In this document: in pieces, positions 26,436 through 35,657 of the stretch
Layout of the letters: every line of letters starts with the position of its first letter
Numbering within the stretch: the stretch's first letter is position 1
Assembly (NCBI GenBank): GCA_945873115.1
Contig: CAMCBT010000004.1
Span: 1 to 64,000 of the forward strand
Origin: an uncultured Mitsuokella sp.
Lineage (GTDB): Bacteria; Bacillota; Negativicutes; Selenomonadales; Selenomonadaceae
DNA length: 64,000 nucleotides
Direction of reading: 5' to 3'
Position numbers and translations under genes: made by a program
The notes under the pieces: model-generated
The model's database searches: none
Seen by the model: only the letters and a program-made list of their open reading frames with translations
What the model was told of the DNA's origin: nothing

Positions 26436-28148
26436 ATGCTCAAGACACTTACCATCTGGAATTTTGCTTTGCTCGAGCATGTGCAGGTGCGTTTTGATAG
26501 AGGTCTTAATATCCTGACGGGGGAGACTGGTGCAGGAAAATCCATCCTAATAGGGGCAATCGGCACGATACTAGGAAAGCGTATTACTGCGGAAGCAATA
26601 CGCACGGGGTGTGATTGGCTACGAGTGGAGGCTGTTTTTTCTCTGGAGGATTTATCCTCGGAGCTTCTTGACTTTCTGCAGGAACAGGCAATTGATACAA
26701 CAGATGCAACGCTTGTTATCCGGCGCCAATTGTCCGCCAGCGGCAGGGGAAATATTTTAATCAATGGCTGCCATGTGACGCTTTCCATCTTGCGCCAAGT
26801 AGGTTCCTATCTTCTTGATATTCATGGGCAAAATGACAGTCTGGCCCTTCTAAAGCCGGAAAACCAAATGAAACTCCTGATGCAATTTGACGATACGGCG
26901 CAGGATATTCTCGCGACCTATCAGGGAGCGTATTCCGCTTGGAGAGACTTTTGCAAGGATTATGCTCGTCGCAAGAAGGAAGCCCATGATACGGAGGCGC
27001 GTCAGGATATGCTCCTTTGGCAGGAAAAAGAAATCTCGGATGGCAAGCTAAAAATCGGTGAGGATGTAAAGCTGGAAAAAGAAATTGAACGGCTTTCCCA
27101 CGCGGAGCGTATATCCCACTATGTTGAGGAGTCCTATCGCTTGCTCAACAATACTACACGTGAGGAGTGCGGAATTGTTCCCGCCCTTTCCACCATTAAG
27201 AGAAACCTTACGGAGCTACTCCGATATGACGATGCCCTGGAAAATGCACAAAAGATTGTGGAGGAGGCCTATATTTCTCTGCAGGAGGCCAGTGATGAAA
27301 TCCGTACTTATGGAGAAGGTCTTCGCTTTGATCCAGCTGCTCTTGATATGCTTCAGAGAAGAATGGACACAATCTATAGATTAAGGAAAAAATACGGTGC
27401 TACCATTGAGGAAGTACTCTCCCATCAGCGAAAAATCAAGAAAGAACTGTCTGATATGCAGAATCTGGATGCAGATCTCAGTGAATTGAAAAAGCAAATT
27501 GCATCGTCCTATCAACATCTCAAAGAATCAGCTTCCAGCCTTACTGTGCAGAGGAAAAAGACAGCACACGTACTAGAGCAGGGGATTGAGGAGCGCCTTT
27601 CTTCCCTGGGAATGCCCGACGCACATTTTCATATCGATATTTCTCCAGCTGAAAATTATACAAAAGATGGGCATGACCTGGTCGAAATGCGATTTTCAGC
27701 GAATGCAGGCCAGGCGGAAAAGCCCCTGCATAAAATAGCTTCGGGGGGTGAATTATCCCGTATTGCATTGGCGATAAAGACAGTTGCTTCTACTAAGGAT
27801 GATGCGGTTCCCAGTATGGTTTTCGACGAAATAGATACAGGAATTGGTGGAAAGACAGCGCAGATGGTGGCGGAATGCATCGCAATTGTTTCCCGGTACA
27901 AGCAGGTGCTATGCATCACTCATTTGCCACAAATTGCCAGTATGGCTGATAACCATCTCTACATTGCAAAAACGACAAAGGATGGAAGCACTAGTACAAC
28001 GGTCAGAGTGCTTAAGGAGGAGGATCGCATCAGAGAAATTGCACGTATGGCCTCTGGCGACAGTATGACAGAAGTCTCTTTGGAAAATGCGAAAGAGATG
28101 CTACTGCATGCGCATCAGAAAAAAGAAGAGATTGAGGCTGATTCATAA
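26436..28148 (+). CDS. recN: DNA repair ATPase RecN
   Basis: A 570-residue SMC-like protein: Walker A GETGAGKS at 29-36, two coiled-coil arms with a short hinge in the middle, and the C-terminal ATPase half with the signature SGGELSRIALAIK and Walker B MVFDEIDTGIGG. It gathers broken DNA ends for recombination repair. It is 14 bases after argR. Confidence 0.97.
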   Translation: MLKTLTIWNFALLEHVQVRFDRGLNILTGETGAGKSILIGAIGTILGKRITAEAIRTGCDWLRVEAVFSLEDLSSELLDFLQEQAIDTTDATLVIRRQLSASGRGNILINGCHVTLSILRQVGSYLLDIHGQNDSLALLKPENQMKLLMQFDDTAQDILATYQGAYSAWRDFCKDYARRKKEAHDTEARQDMLLWQEKEISDGKLKIGEDVKLEKEIERLSHAERISHYVEESYRLLNNTTREECGIVPALSTIKRNLTELLRYDDALENAQKIVEEAYISLQEASDEIRTYGEGLRFDPAALDMLQRRMDTIYRLRKKYGATIEEVLSHQRKIKKELSDMQNLDADLSELKKQIASSYQHLKESASSLTVQRKKTAHVLEQGIEERLSSLGMPDAHFHIDISPAENYTKDGHDLVEMRFSANAGQAEKPLHKIASGGELSRIALAIKTVASTKDDAVPSMVFDEIDTGIGGKTAQMVAECIAIVSRYKQVLCITHLPQIASMADNHLYIAKTTKDGSTSTTVRVLKEEDRIREIARMASGDSMTEVSLENAKEMLLHAHQKKEEIEADS

Positions 28149-28166
28149 GCAAAGGTGGGGAAAATC

Positions 28167-28739
28167 ATGAACACAAAACAAGAGGACAAGAAGCTGATAG
28201 AAACCTTTCAAGACTCAGAGGACATTTTTCAAGGAACGCTTTTGCATGTCAAGAGGGATACTGTCTTGCTGCCGAATGGCAAGACAGCTACACGGGAATG
28301 GATTTGCCATCCAGGGGCTTCTGCGGTCGTTCCTCTTCTATCGAATGGAGATATTATTTTCGTTCGTCAGTATCGTCATCCCATTGGAGAAATCACTCTG
28401 GAACTTCCCGCGGGGAAATTGGATGTAGCGGAGGAAGATCCCCTCGCTTGCGCCAAACGAGAGCTTTCCGAGGAGACAGGATTTACAGCGGAGCATTTTT
28501 CCCATTTGACGACCATTGCCACAACGGTAGGGTTTTCAAATGAACGCATTCACATTTATCTGGCACAAGGGCTAAAGGCAGGTGCACAGCATACGGATGC
28601 GGACGAATTTATTAATGTAGTCAGGATATCGCTATCAGAGGCCGTCCAAATGATAAAGGATGGAAGAATTGTTGATGCAAAGTCCATTGTTGGTATTCTT
28701 ATGACAGCAGAAAGCAAATATGGGAGGGCGTATGTTTGA
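28167..28739 (+). CDS. nudF: ADP-ribose pyrophosphatase (Nudix)
   Basis: A 190-residue Nudix hydrolase. The Nudix box runs from AGKLDVAEEDP through AKRELSEETGF, with one extra residue between the first Gly and Glu compared with the canonical spacing, a variant common in ADP-ribose pyrophosphatases. A Pro-rich loop VVPLLSNGDIIFVRQYR precedes it. The ATG at 28167 is preferred over GTG at 28155 because AGGTGGGG lies between them. Its end overlaps the next gene by eight bases. Confidence 0.9.
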   Translation: MNTKQEDKKLIETFQDSEDIFQGTLLHVKRDTVLLPNGKTATREWICHPGASAVVPLLSNGDIIFVRQYRHPIGEITLELPAGKLDVAEEDPLACAKRELSEETGFTAEHFSHLTTIATTVGFSNERIHIYLAQGLKAGAQHTDADEFINVVRISLSEAVQMIKDGRIVDAKSIVGILMTAESKYGRAYV

Positions 28740-29361
28740 TTTTTCCCTTGCCGAGTTTATTGCAGGCATTCCTGGTCTTTTGCTCGCCATAGTGATCCAT
28801 GAATATTCCCATGCCAGGGTCGCGGTCGCTTTAGGGGACTACACACCGAAAATGATGGGCCGAACAACGCTTAATCCCATGGCACATATTGACCCCATCG
28901 GGCTTATCATGCTTTTTCTTGTTCGCTTTGGCTGGGCGAAACCGGTTATGATCAACCCGAGAAACTTCAAGAATCCAAAGCGTGATGATATACTTGTTTC
29001 TCTAGCTGGGCCAGCTTCTAATTTGATTTTGAGCTTCGTTACTCTTCTCATTCTTCTGATGAGCTATCGTTTCCTGGAGCAGCCATCCGTAGGGCTCTCG
29101 ATGGTTTTGAATGCGATTGTTCTTTATAATATCAACTTTGCAATTTTCAATATGATTCCGCTTCCTCCTTTGGATGGTTCCCATATTCTGCGCCAACTTC
29201 TTCCTGCGCGGCTTGCCTATCAATACGCTTCGCTTGAACGATACAGCTTCCTCATTTTAATTGTCCTCATTATGACACCCATACTCAATTACATTTTTAT
29301 TCCTGCACAGCGATTGATATGGAGTGTATTCCGCTTTATTCTGCTTCCGTTTTTCGGATGA
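28732..29361 (+). CDS. Site-2 protease family membrane metalloprotease (M50)
   Basis: A 209-residue polytopic membrane protein. The zinc motif HExxH is H23-E24-Y25-S26-H27, and the third ligand motif is NMIPLPPLDG, with D148. Members cut substrates within the membrane; this short form (YwhC/SpoIVFB-like, no PDZ domain) lies upstream of scpAB in many Firmicutes, but its substrate is unknown. The ATG at 28732 has GGGAGGG just upstream; an in-frame ATG at 28720 does not. Confidence 0.9.
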   Translation: MFDFSLAEFIAGIPGLLLAIVIHEYSHARVAVALGDYTPKMMGRTTLNPMAHIDPIGLIMLFLVRFGWAKPVMINPRNFKNPKRDDILVSLAGPASNLILSFVTLLILLMSYRFLEQPSVGLSMVLNAIVLYNINFAIFNMIPLPPLDGSHILRQLLPARLAYQYASLERYSFLILIVLIMTPILNYIFIPAQRLIWSVFRFILLPFFG

Positions 29362-29364
29362 GTC

Positions 29365-30102
29365 ATGCAAAAATATAAAATCAAATTGGAAGCATTTGAG
29401 GGGCCAATGGACCTACTGATGCATCTGATCGAAAAAAACAAAATAGATATATACGATATTCCTATTGCGGAACTAACCCAGCAATATACGGACTATCTCG
29501 AGCGAATGCGAAAGTTCAATATGGAGGTAGCCAGTTCCTTCCTTCTGATGGCAGCTACACTGCTTCAGATCAAGGCAAGAATGATGCTTCCGAAGAAGGC
29601 TCCAGGGGAGAATGAGGAACAGGAGGATCCACGTATTGACCTCGTCCGACGTATTTTGGAATATAAGAAATATAAGCGTGTTAGCGGTGTGTTGAGTGAT
29701 ATGGCATCTCAAATGACACAGTTTGTGGCACGACCTCCGATGGATTTACCCAAGGAACACCTTCCACCGAAAAACCTCTCCATCGAGGCACTTGTCAAAG
29801 CCTTTCATTCGGCAACAGCATTGTCGGAAAGCGTTCAGATTCCCTCGGCTCTTGTTTCTACAGAGGTATATCGAATAGAGGACAAGATGAACGATCTTCT
29901 GGTATATTTGGAAGCCCATGGGGACAGGATGCTTTTCTCAGAGGCCTTTCAAGCTGGAGCACGAGGAGAGCTTATTGCAACTTTTTTGGCTTTGCTGGAA
30001 CTCTTGAGACTTCATATGGTAACGGTACGGCAACGCCAGTCCTTTTCTGAGATTTATATCAGCCGAAGGGGGGAAAATTCTGGTGATTCAGCAGGAACCT
30101 AA
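29365..30102 (+). CDS. scpA: Segregation and condensation protein ScpA
   Basis: A 245-residue kleisin. The N-terminal domain begins KLEAFEGPMDLLMHLIEKNKIDIYDIPIAEL, the standard ScpA opening, and the C-terminal winged helix contacts the SMC head (FLALLELLRLHMVTVRQ). It links SMC arms into the condensin ring. It overlaps scpB by 20 bases. smc itself is not in the window. Confidence 0.96.
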   Translation: MQKYKIKLEAFEGPMDLLMHLIEKNKIDIYDIPIAELTQQYTDYLERMRKFNMEVASSFLLMAATLLQIKARMMLPKKAPGENEEQEDPRIDLVRRILEYKKYKRVSGVLSDMASQMTQFVARPPMDLPKEHLPPKNLSIEALVKAFHSATALSESVQIPSALVSTEVYRIEDKMNDLLVYLEAHGDRMLFSEAFQAGARGELIATFLALLELLRLHMVTVRQRQSFSEIYISRRGENSGDSAGT

Positions 30103-30667
30103 GCTGAAGACGGATGCACTGGAAGCACTTCTCTTTGCATCAGGGCGTCCAATTGCCATAAAGGATTTGGCTGGCATCCTCTCCTATGATGTTGCGACGG
30201 TACAGGATCTTCTGACCCAACTGGCGTGCAATCTGAAGGAAAGGGGCAGTGGACTTGAAATCCACCGTGTAGCCGGTAATTGTCAGCTGGTAACCCGGGC
30301 AAATCTTTATGAAGTTGTCAAACGACTGAATCAGGTCACCGATCGACAACTGTCTATCCCCACGATGGAAACCTTGTCTATTATCGCCTTCAAGCAACCG
30401 GTAACAAAGGCGGATATTGAGGAGATACGCGGTGTGCGCGTAGAGCGGGCCCTAACCCATTTATTGGAACTTGGGCTGATTGAAGAAGTGGGACGAAAAA
30501 AGGTCATAGGACGTCCGATTTTATATGGAACGACGGTGGAATTCTTGCACTGCTTTGGCATAAACTCTCTGGAAGAGCTTCCTTCTCTTCCAACGAACGA
30601 GGATGTCGCAAAGGAACTCGATCCGGAGCAGCTGGCCTTGATTCAGGAAGATGATAAGCAGGAATAG
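30083..30667 (+). CDS. scpB: Segregation and condensation protein ScpB
   Basis: A 194-residue protein with two winged-helix domains (ALEALLFASGRPIAIKDLA; TLSIIAFKQPVTKADIEEIRG) that dimerises and binds ScpA. The start is GTG at 30083 inside the scpA end, after GAAGGGGGG. The acidic C-terminal tail is typical. Confidence 0.95.
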   Translation: MIQQEPKLKTDALEALLFASGRPIAIKDLAGILSYDVATVQDLLTQLACNLKERGSGLEIHRVAGNCQLVTRANLYEVVKRLNQVTDRQLSIPTMETLSIIAFKQPVTKADIEEIRGVRVERALTHLLELGLIEEVGRKKVIGRPILYGTTVEFLHCFGINSLEELPSLPTNEDVAKELDPEQLALIQEDDKQE

Positions 30668-30705
30668 GATGAACCAAGTAGATATGCTGGAGATGGAGGT
30701 TAATC

Positions 30706-33180
30706 TTGGTTGAATTGTTAGCGCCGGCTGGCAGCGTGGAAGCACTACACGCTGCCGTAGAGGCCGGTGCCGATGCAGTATACTTGGCGGGGAACATGTT
30801 CGGTGCTCGTGCCTATGCAAACAATTTTGACAGGGGTGAGCTGGAAAAGGCAATCCAGTTCGCCCATGAGCGCAATGTGCATATTCATATTACTGTCAAT
30901 ACAATTGCTCGGGATGAGGAATTAGAGGATCTGGCGGATTACCTGCGTTACTTGGATGAAATCCAGGCAGATGCGGTGTTGGTGCAGGATCTCGGCGTGG
31001 CACGCCTCGCCCGTGAGGTAGCACCAAATCTCCCGCTTCATGCCAGTACACAGATGAGTGTTCATAGTGTGGAAGGGGTACAGGCTCTCGCACACCTTGG
31101 GTTTTCTAGGGTTGTTTTGGCCAGGGAGATGAGCCTGAAGGAAATTCGACGTATTTGCAGAGTGTCTCCAATAGAAATCGAAACCTTTATGCATGGAGCA
31201 CTTTGTGTGTGCTATTCAGGACAGTGTCTCATGAGCAGCATGATTGGTGGACGCAGTGGAAATCGTGGCCGCTGCGCTCAGCCCTGTCGATTGCCCTATA
31301 CACTTGTGGATGCGAAAGGGGAAAATGCATTGGACGAGGGGGCGGGACAGTACCTTCTCTCTCCCCGGGATCTTAATACGATAGACGTCCTTCCTGACTT
31401 GATTCGCGCAGGGGTCTCCTCCTTGAAAATTGAGGGACGTATGAAGCGTCCCGAATACGTTGCGATTGTAGTAGGCACCTATCGCAAAGCAATCGATGCC
31501 TTTTACGGATCATCGAATTCCTTTGACAGAAAAGCGGCAAACAAATCCCTCGCTCAAATTTTTAACCGGGATTTTACCACGGCTTATCTTTTCGGGAATC
31601 CCGGGAAAAAAATGATGAGTGATTTACGGCCGAATAATAGAGGGGTTCTTGTTGGTCGCGTCATTTCTTATAGTAGTGAACATCGGATAGCTGCCTTGAA
31701 ACTGACGGCTCCCCTTTCCATAGGAGATCAGATTGATATCTGGGTCAAGGTAGGGGGGCGGGTACAGCTGACAGTGGGGTCTATTTGCCGAGCAGATGGG
31801 TCACAATGCAGCGAAGCTGGCGCCGGGGAGACGATATCCCTCGCTGTGCCTTCGCACATTCATCCTCATGATCGTGTCTTCAAGATTTACGATGCCAAGC
31901 TTATGGAAAAGGCAAGGGCCCTCATAACAGCAGGGGCACCTGTACGGAGAATCCCGGTTTCTTGCCATATTACTGCACAGATGGGGGAACCGTTTCTTGT
32001 GGAATACCAAGATGATGAGGGGAATACTGGCAAGGGGAAGACCACCTTCTTAGGAGAACCAGCTCGTAAGAATCCCTTGACCCAGGAACGGGTCTTTGCC
32101 CAAATAAATCGTCTCGGCGCGTCTCCCTTCGAGATAACATCGGTAAATATGAATCTTGCAGAGGGCCTCATGGTGCCCGTCAGCGAGATTAACAAGGCAC
32201 GTCGAGAAGCTATCGAGATGCTAATGGCAAAGCGATTGGCCAAACGTGTACGCGATACCGGCAATTATACTGAGGAACAGCATATCCGAAGAAAACCGGA
32301 GAAAATTGCCCGTCTTATGGTTGCAGTCGATACGCTTGAAAAAGCGCAAATAGCTCTGGAAGCAGGAGCAGATGGGCTACTTTTTGGCGGGGAGTCGTAC
32401 AATCATGCGGTCATACCATTGGAAGACTATGAATCTGCCTATCAGCTTGCAAAGAAATATGGTGCCCGCATTGACTACAATACGCCGCGCATTCTGAAGG
32501 ATGCAACGCAGAAGTATTTTGAAAAGTTGTTGCAAGCCTTCTCCGTAATACCGCCAGATGCAATCCATGTCCACTCTATCGGAACGCTCTCTTTGGTACG
32601 TCACCTGACAGATTTTCCATTACACGCGGATTATTCGCTGATTTCTTATAATAAGGAGACAATTTCCTTTCTGAAGGACTATGGGGTATCGGAAGTAACC
32701 GCTTCACCCGAGCTCAATATAGGACAGTTGGGGGAACTGGCTCATGCTTCTAGCCTCCCCTTGAGTGCCATTGCCTATGGCAGGTTGGAACTCATGGTCT
32801 CCGAATATTGCGTCATGGGGAGTTTTCTTGGTAATCGGGACAAAGGCGTTTGTTCTATGCCCTGCACGAAAAATCATTTTTTACTGAAGGATCGCAAGGG
32901 GGCATTGTTTCCCTTGTATACAGATGAATATTGCCGAATGCATTTGCTAAATAGCAAGGTGCTTTCAATTCTCCCTGAAGCATATCGTCTTCGAGAAATG
33001 GGGATTTCTACCTTACGTATTGAAGCAAAGGCACTTTCCTGCAATGATATTTCGAAAATCGTTGCAGCCTTTCGTTCTGTCCTTATCAATAAATCGCATA
33101 AGGAATTGGATAAGGATTGGATAAAGGAGCAAGAGGGCGATGACATTACGCGAGGTCATTATTTTCGGGGCGTTCTTTAA
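30706..33180 (+). CDS. U32 family peptidase-like protein with two U32 barrels
   Basis: An 824-residue protein. The first U32 barrel (about 1-330) has VEAGADAVYLAG and the Cys motif with HGALCVCYSGQC and CAQPC. A DUF3656-like region follows (about 370-550). The C-terminal third repeats the same pattern (LEAGADGLLFGG, then YGRLELMVSEYC and CSMPC), suggesting a second U32-like domain. U32 proteins act in hydroxylation of rRNA or tRNA in characterised cases (RlhA, TrhP), so a role in RNA modification is more likely than proteolysis. The start is TTG after GGAGGT. Confidence 0.85.
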   Translation: MVELLAPAGSVEALHAAVEAGADAVYLAGNMFGARAYANNFDRGELEKAIQFAHERNVHIHITVNTIARDEELEDLADYLRYLDEIQADAVLVQDLGVARLAREVAPNLPLHASTQMSVHSVEGVQALAHLGFSRVVLAREMSLKEIRRICRVSPIEIETFMHGALCVCYSGQCLMSSMIGGRSGNRGRCAQPCRLPYTLVDAKGENALDEGAGQYLLSPRDLNTIDVLPDLIRAGVSSLKIEGRMKRPEYVAIVVGTYRKAIDAFYGSSNSFDRKAANKSLAQIFNRDFTTAYLFGNPGKKMMSDLRPNNRGVLVGRVISYSSEHRIAALKLTAPLSIGDQIDIWVKVGGRVQLTVGSICRADGSQCSEAGAGETISLAVPSHIHPHDRVFKIYDAKLMEKARALITAGAPVRRIPVSCHITAQMGEPFLVEYQDDEGNTGKGKTTFLGEPARKNPLTQERVFAQINRLGASPFEITSVNMNLAEGLMVPVSEINKARREAIEMLMAKRLAKRVRDTGNYTEEQHIRRKPEKIARLMVAVDTLEKAQIALEAGADGLLFGGESYNHAVIPLEDYESAYQLAKKYGARIDYNTPRILKDATQKYFEKLLQAFSVIPPDAIHVHSIGTLSLVRHLTDFPLHADYSLISYNKETISFLKDYGVSEVTASPELNIGQLGELAHASSLPLSAIAYGRLELMVSEYCVMGSFLGNRDKGVCSMPCTKNHFLLKDRKGALFPLYTDEYCRMHLLNSKVLSILPEAYRLREMGISTLRIEAKALSCNDISKIVAAFRSVLINKSHKELDKDWIKEQEGDDITRGHYFRGVL

Positions 33181-33200
33181 TGTCCTGAATGAGGTTGTGC

Positions 33201-35576
33201 ATGCAAGCAGAAACATTACATATACTCGAATATGAACGAATACAGTCCATGCTGGCAAAGCGAACGCATATGGTGGCATCGAGGGAACTTGCAAGTCGAC
33301 TGCAGCCAGCGTCCGATTTGCACACGGTGCAAGAGCTTTTGGCAGAGACTGAGGAGGCCGAGCACGTTCTTTCAATCGCTCCTCCACCCATGGGCGGAAT
33401 TTTCGATTTACGTCCCATCGTGCAGGCGGCAAAAATGGGGGCAGTTCTTGAGCTTGACCGTCTAGCAGAACTAAAAAACACACTGTATTCCATGCGCGTC
33501 ATCAAGCACTTTTTCAAGGAGAGCGAGATAGAGGCTCCTATCCTGAAGGGAGCAGCTCATTCTATCGAAATTCTAGGTCAGCTGGAACGTTCCTTGGAGA
33601 ATATCATTGATGAACACGGAGCGGTTCGTGAGGATGCCAGTGTGGAACTCCGGCATATCAAGCGAGAGCTTCGCCGGACACAAAACCAAATAAAGGAACG
33701 CATCAATGGATATCTTCATGGGGCGGAATATCAGAAGTATCTGCAGGATTCTGTGACAACAATACGCGATGATCGTTATGTCCTGCTCGTTAAACGGGAA
33801 TATCGAAAACATTTCCCCGGTATCGTTCATGACCAGTCTGCAACGGGGGCAACACTTTTTATCGAACCACTTGCTGTCCTCGAGATGAATAATGATGTAA
33901 AACAGCTGAAGCTTCAAGAACATCAGGAAATACAACGGCTTCTGCGACTCTTGACTACAGAGGTGATGAAGAATCGTGAATCCCTTCTTGACAACCTGTC
34001 TCTCGTCGCAAGGATGGATTTAGCCTTTGCCAAGGCAAGACTGGCACTTGATATGCACGCAATAAAACCGCTGGTGAATGATAAAGGTGTAACCGTACTT
34101 CACGAGGCACGTCACCCACTTATCGACGAAACCTCTGTTGTCCCCATTTCCATTGAGCTAGGTCGTAGTTATCGACTTCTTTTGGTTACGGGGCCAAATA
34201 CCGGTGGCAAGACGGTGACGATGAAGACTGTGGGACTGCTCTCTCTTATGGCTCAATCGGGGTGTTATATTCCTGCGGCAACGGATTCAGAGATATCGAT
34301 TTACCGAAATATTTACGCGGATATCGGTGATGATCAGAGTATTAGTCAAAACCTATCGACTTTTTCTGCTCATATCACGCATCTCCATTCTATTCTTTCC
34401 CAAGCTACATCTAGGGATTTGCTCTTGCTGGACGAAATAGGAGCAGGAACGGATCCTGAAGAGGGGGCGGCTCTAGCCATGGCCATGCTGGAGAGAATGC
34501 TTCAAATTGGTTGCATGACGATTGCGACGACACATTATTCACAGCTAAAGGCCTTTGCACTCTCCCAGGAGGGCGTAGAGAATGCCTGTGTAGAATTCGA
34601 TATGCAATCCCTACGTCCCACTTATCGATTGTTGATTGGATTCCCCGGTGCAAGCAATGCCTTTGCCATCAGCAAGCGGCTTGGTCTTCCGGAGGAACTT
34701 ATCCACAGGGCAAAGGATTTTTTGTCTACCGATCATGCACAGCTTGATCGTGTTATCGGTGCCTTGGAGGCGGAGAAAAAGGAATTCGAGGAGAAAAACA
34801 GACTTCTGCTGGACAGGGAGCAAGAAGTTGAACGGGTGCAAAGGAAAGTCGAGCAAATGCAGGAGGAACTTTCCAAGAAGAAGGAGAATGTTGTCGAGCG
34901 GGCCAGGGAGCAGAGCCGCGCTATCTTGAATCAAACTCGCCGGGAATCAGAAGAAATCATAAAAAATCTGAAGCTGCAGTTCAATGACATGGGAATTCGC
35001 AGCCGGCAACAGGCAATCCAAGATGCTCGGAAGAGGCTGAAAGCCTCTTCCGAAAGAATCGCGGCCCAAATGTCTGGGAATCCTGTTGAAGGGTGTCCAA
35101 TCGATATCAAGGCCCTTCAGATTGGGGATATGGTTTTTATCAGGAGACTGAATCAGAAGGGGACGGTACAGGGAATTAATGGACAGGAACTTCTTGTCCA
35201 GTTGGGAGGACTGCATACGACAATCAAGGCAGACGAGTGTATGTTTGTCTGTCCTGCAAAAAAGGCTTCACAGCCAGTACGGGCCGTCCAGCGAAATCTC
35301 CATGCATCTCGGGCGCTCCGGAGGACAGCAGCAACGAAACGGGAAATCGACATTCGTGGCCTTATGGTTAATGAAGCAGAGAGCGTGCTGGATAAATTTA
35401 TCGATGATGCCGTCATGGCAGGACTCTCGGAAATCCTGATTATCCATGGGAAGGGCACAGGAGCCCTTCGGAAGGGAATACACGAATATCTGAAGCGCCA
35501 CCGAAGCGTGACTGGTTTCTCCTTTGCGGAAATCAATGAGGGCGGGACAGGTGCTACCGTCGTTGCTTTAAAATAA
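33201..35576 (+). CDS. mutS2: MutS2 family ATPase/Smr endonuclease
   Basis: A 791-residue protein that lacks the mismatch-recognition domain of MutS. It has the core and lever helices, an ABC ATPase with Walker A GPNTGGKT near residue 331 and Walker B LLLDEIGAGTDP, a coiled coil at about 510-620, a KOW-like segment and a C-terminal Smr domain (EIDIRGLMVNEAE, IIHGKGTGALR). In Bacillus, MutS2/RqcU splits collided ribosomes; in others it limits recombination. The ATG at 33201 follows GAGG; the in-frame ATG at 33189 has no ribosome binding site. Confidence 0.95.
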   Translation: MQAETLHILEYERIQSMLAKRTHMVASRELASRLQPASDLHTVQELLAETEEAEHVLSIAPPPMGGIFDLRPIVQAAKMGAVLELDRLAELKNTLYSMRVIKHFFKESEIEAPILKGAAHSIEILGQLERSLENIIDEHGAVREDASVELRHIKRELRRTQNQIKERINGYLHGAEYQKYLQDSVTTIRDDRYVLLVKREYRKHFPGIVHDQSATGATLFIEPLAVLEMNNDVKQLKLQEHQEIQRLLRLLTTEVMKNRESLLDNLSLVARMDLAFAKARLALDMHAIKPLVNDKGVTVLHEARHPLIDETSVVPISIELGRSYRLLLVTGPNTGGKTVTMKTVGLLSLMAQSGCYIPAATDSEISIYRNIYADIGDDQSISQNLSTFSAHITHLHSILSQATSRDLLLLDEIGAGTDPEEGAALAMAMLERMLQIGCMTIATTHYSQLKAFALSQEGVENACVEFDMQSLRPTYRLLIGFPGASNAFAISKRLGLPEELIHRAKDFLSTDHAQLDRVIGALEAEKKEFEEKNRLLLDREQEVERVQRKVEQMQEELSKKKENVVERAREQSRAILNQTRRESEEIIKNLKLQFNDMGIRSRQQAIQDARKRLKASSERIAAQMSGNPVEGCPIDIKALQIGDMVFIRRLNQKGTVQGINGQELLVQLGGLHTTIKADECMFVCPAKKASQPVRAVQRNLHASRALRRTAATKREIDIRGLMVNEAESVLDKFIDDAVMAGLSEILIIHGKGTGALRKGIHEYLKRHRSVTGFSFAEINEGGTGATVVALK

Positions 35577-35599
35577 TTTTCGTGTCTTTCCTTCTTCAT

Positions 35600-35628
35600 G
35601 TGATTTTCTACGGGATTTATGGTAGAAT
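35600..35628 (+). promoter_or_regulatory. Probable promoter for the PBP1A-like gene
   Basis: TAGAAT at 35623-35628, with TGG directly upstream, makes an extended -10. The -35 region at 35600-35605 (GTGATT) is a poor match. It lies 30 bases upstream of the ATG, between mutS2 and the PBP gene. Confidence 0.45.
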
Positions 35629-35657
35629 GGGAACATATTGCATAAGGAGGCGCCTAC

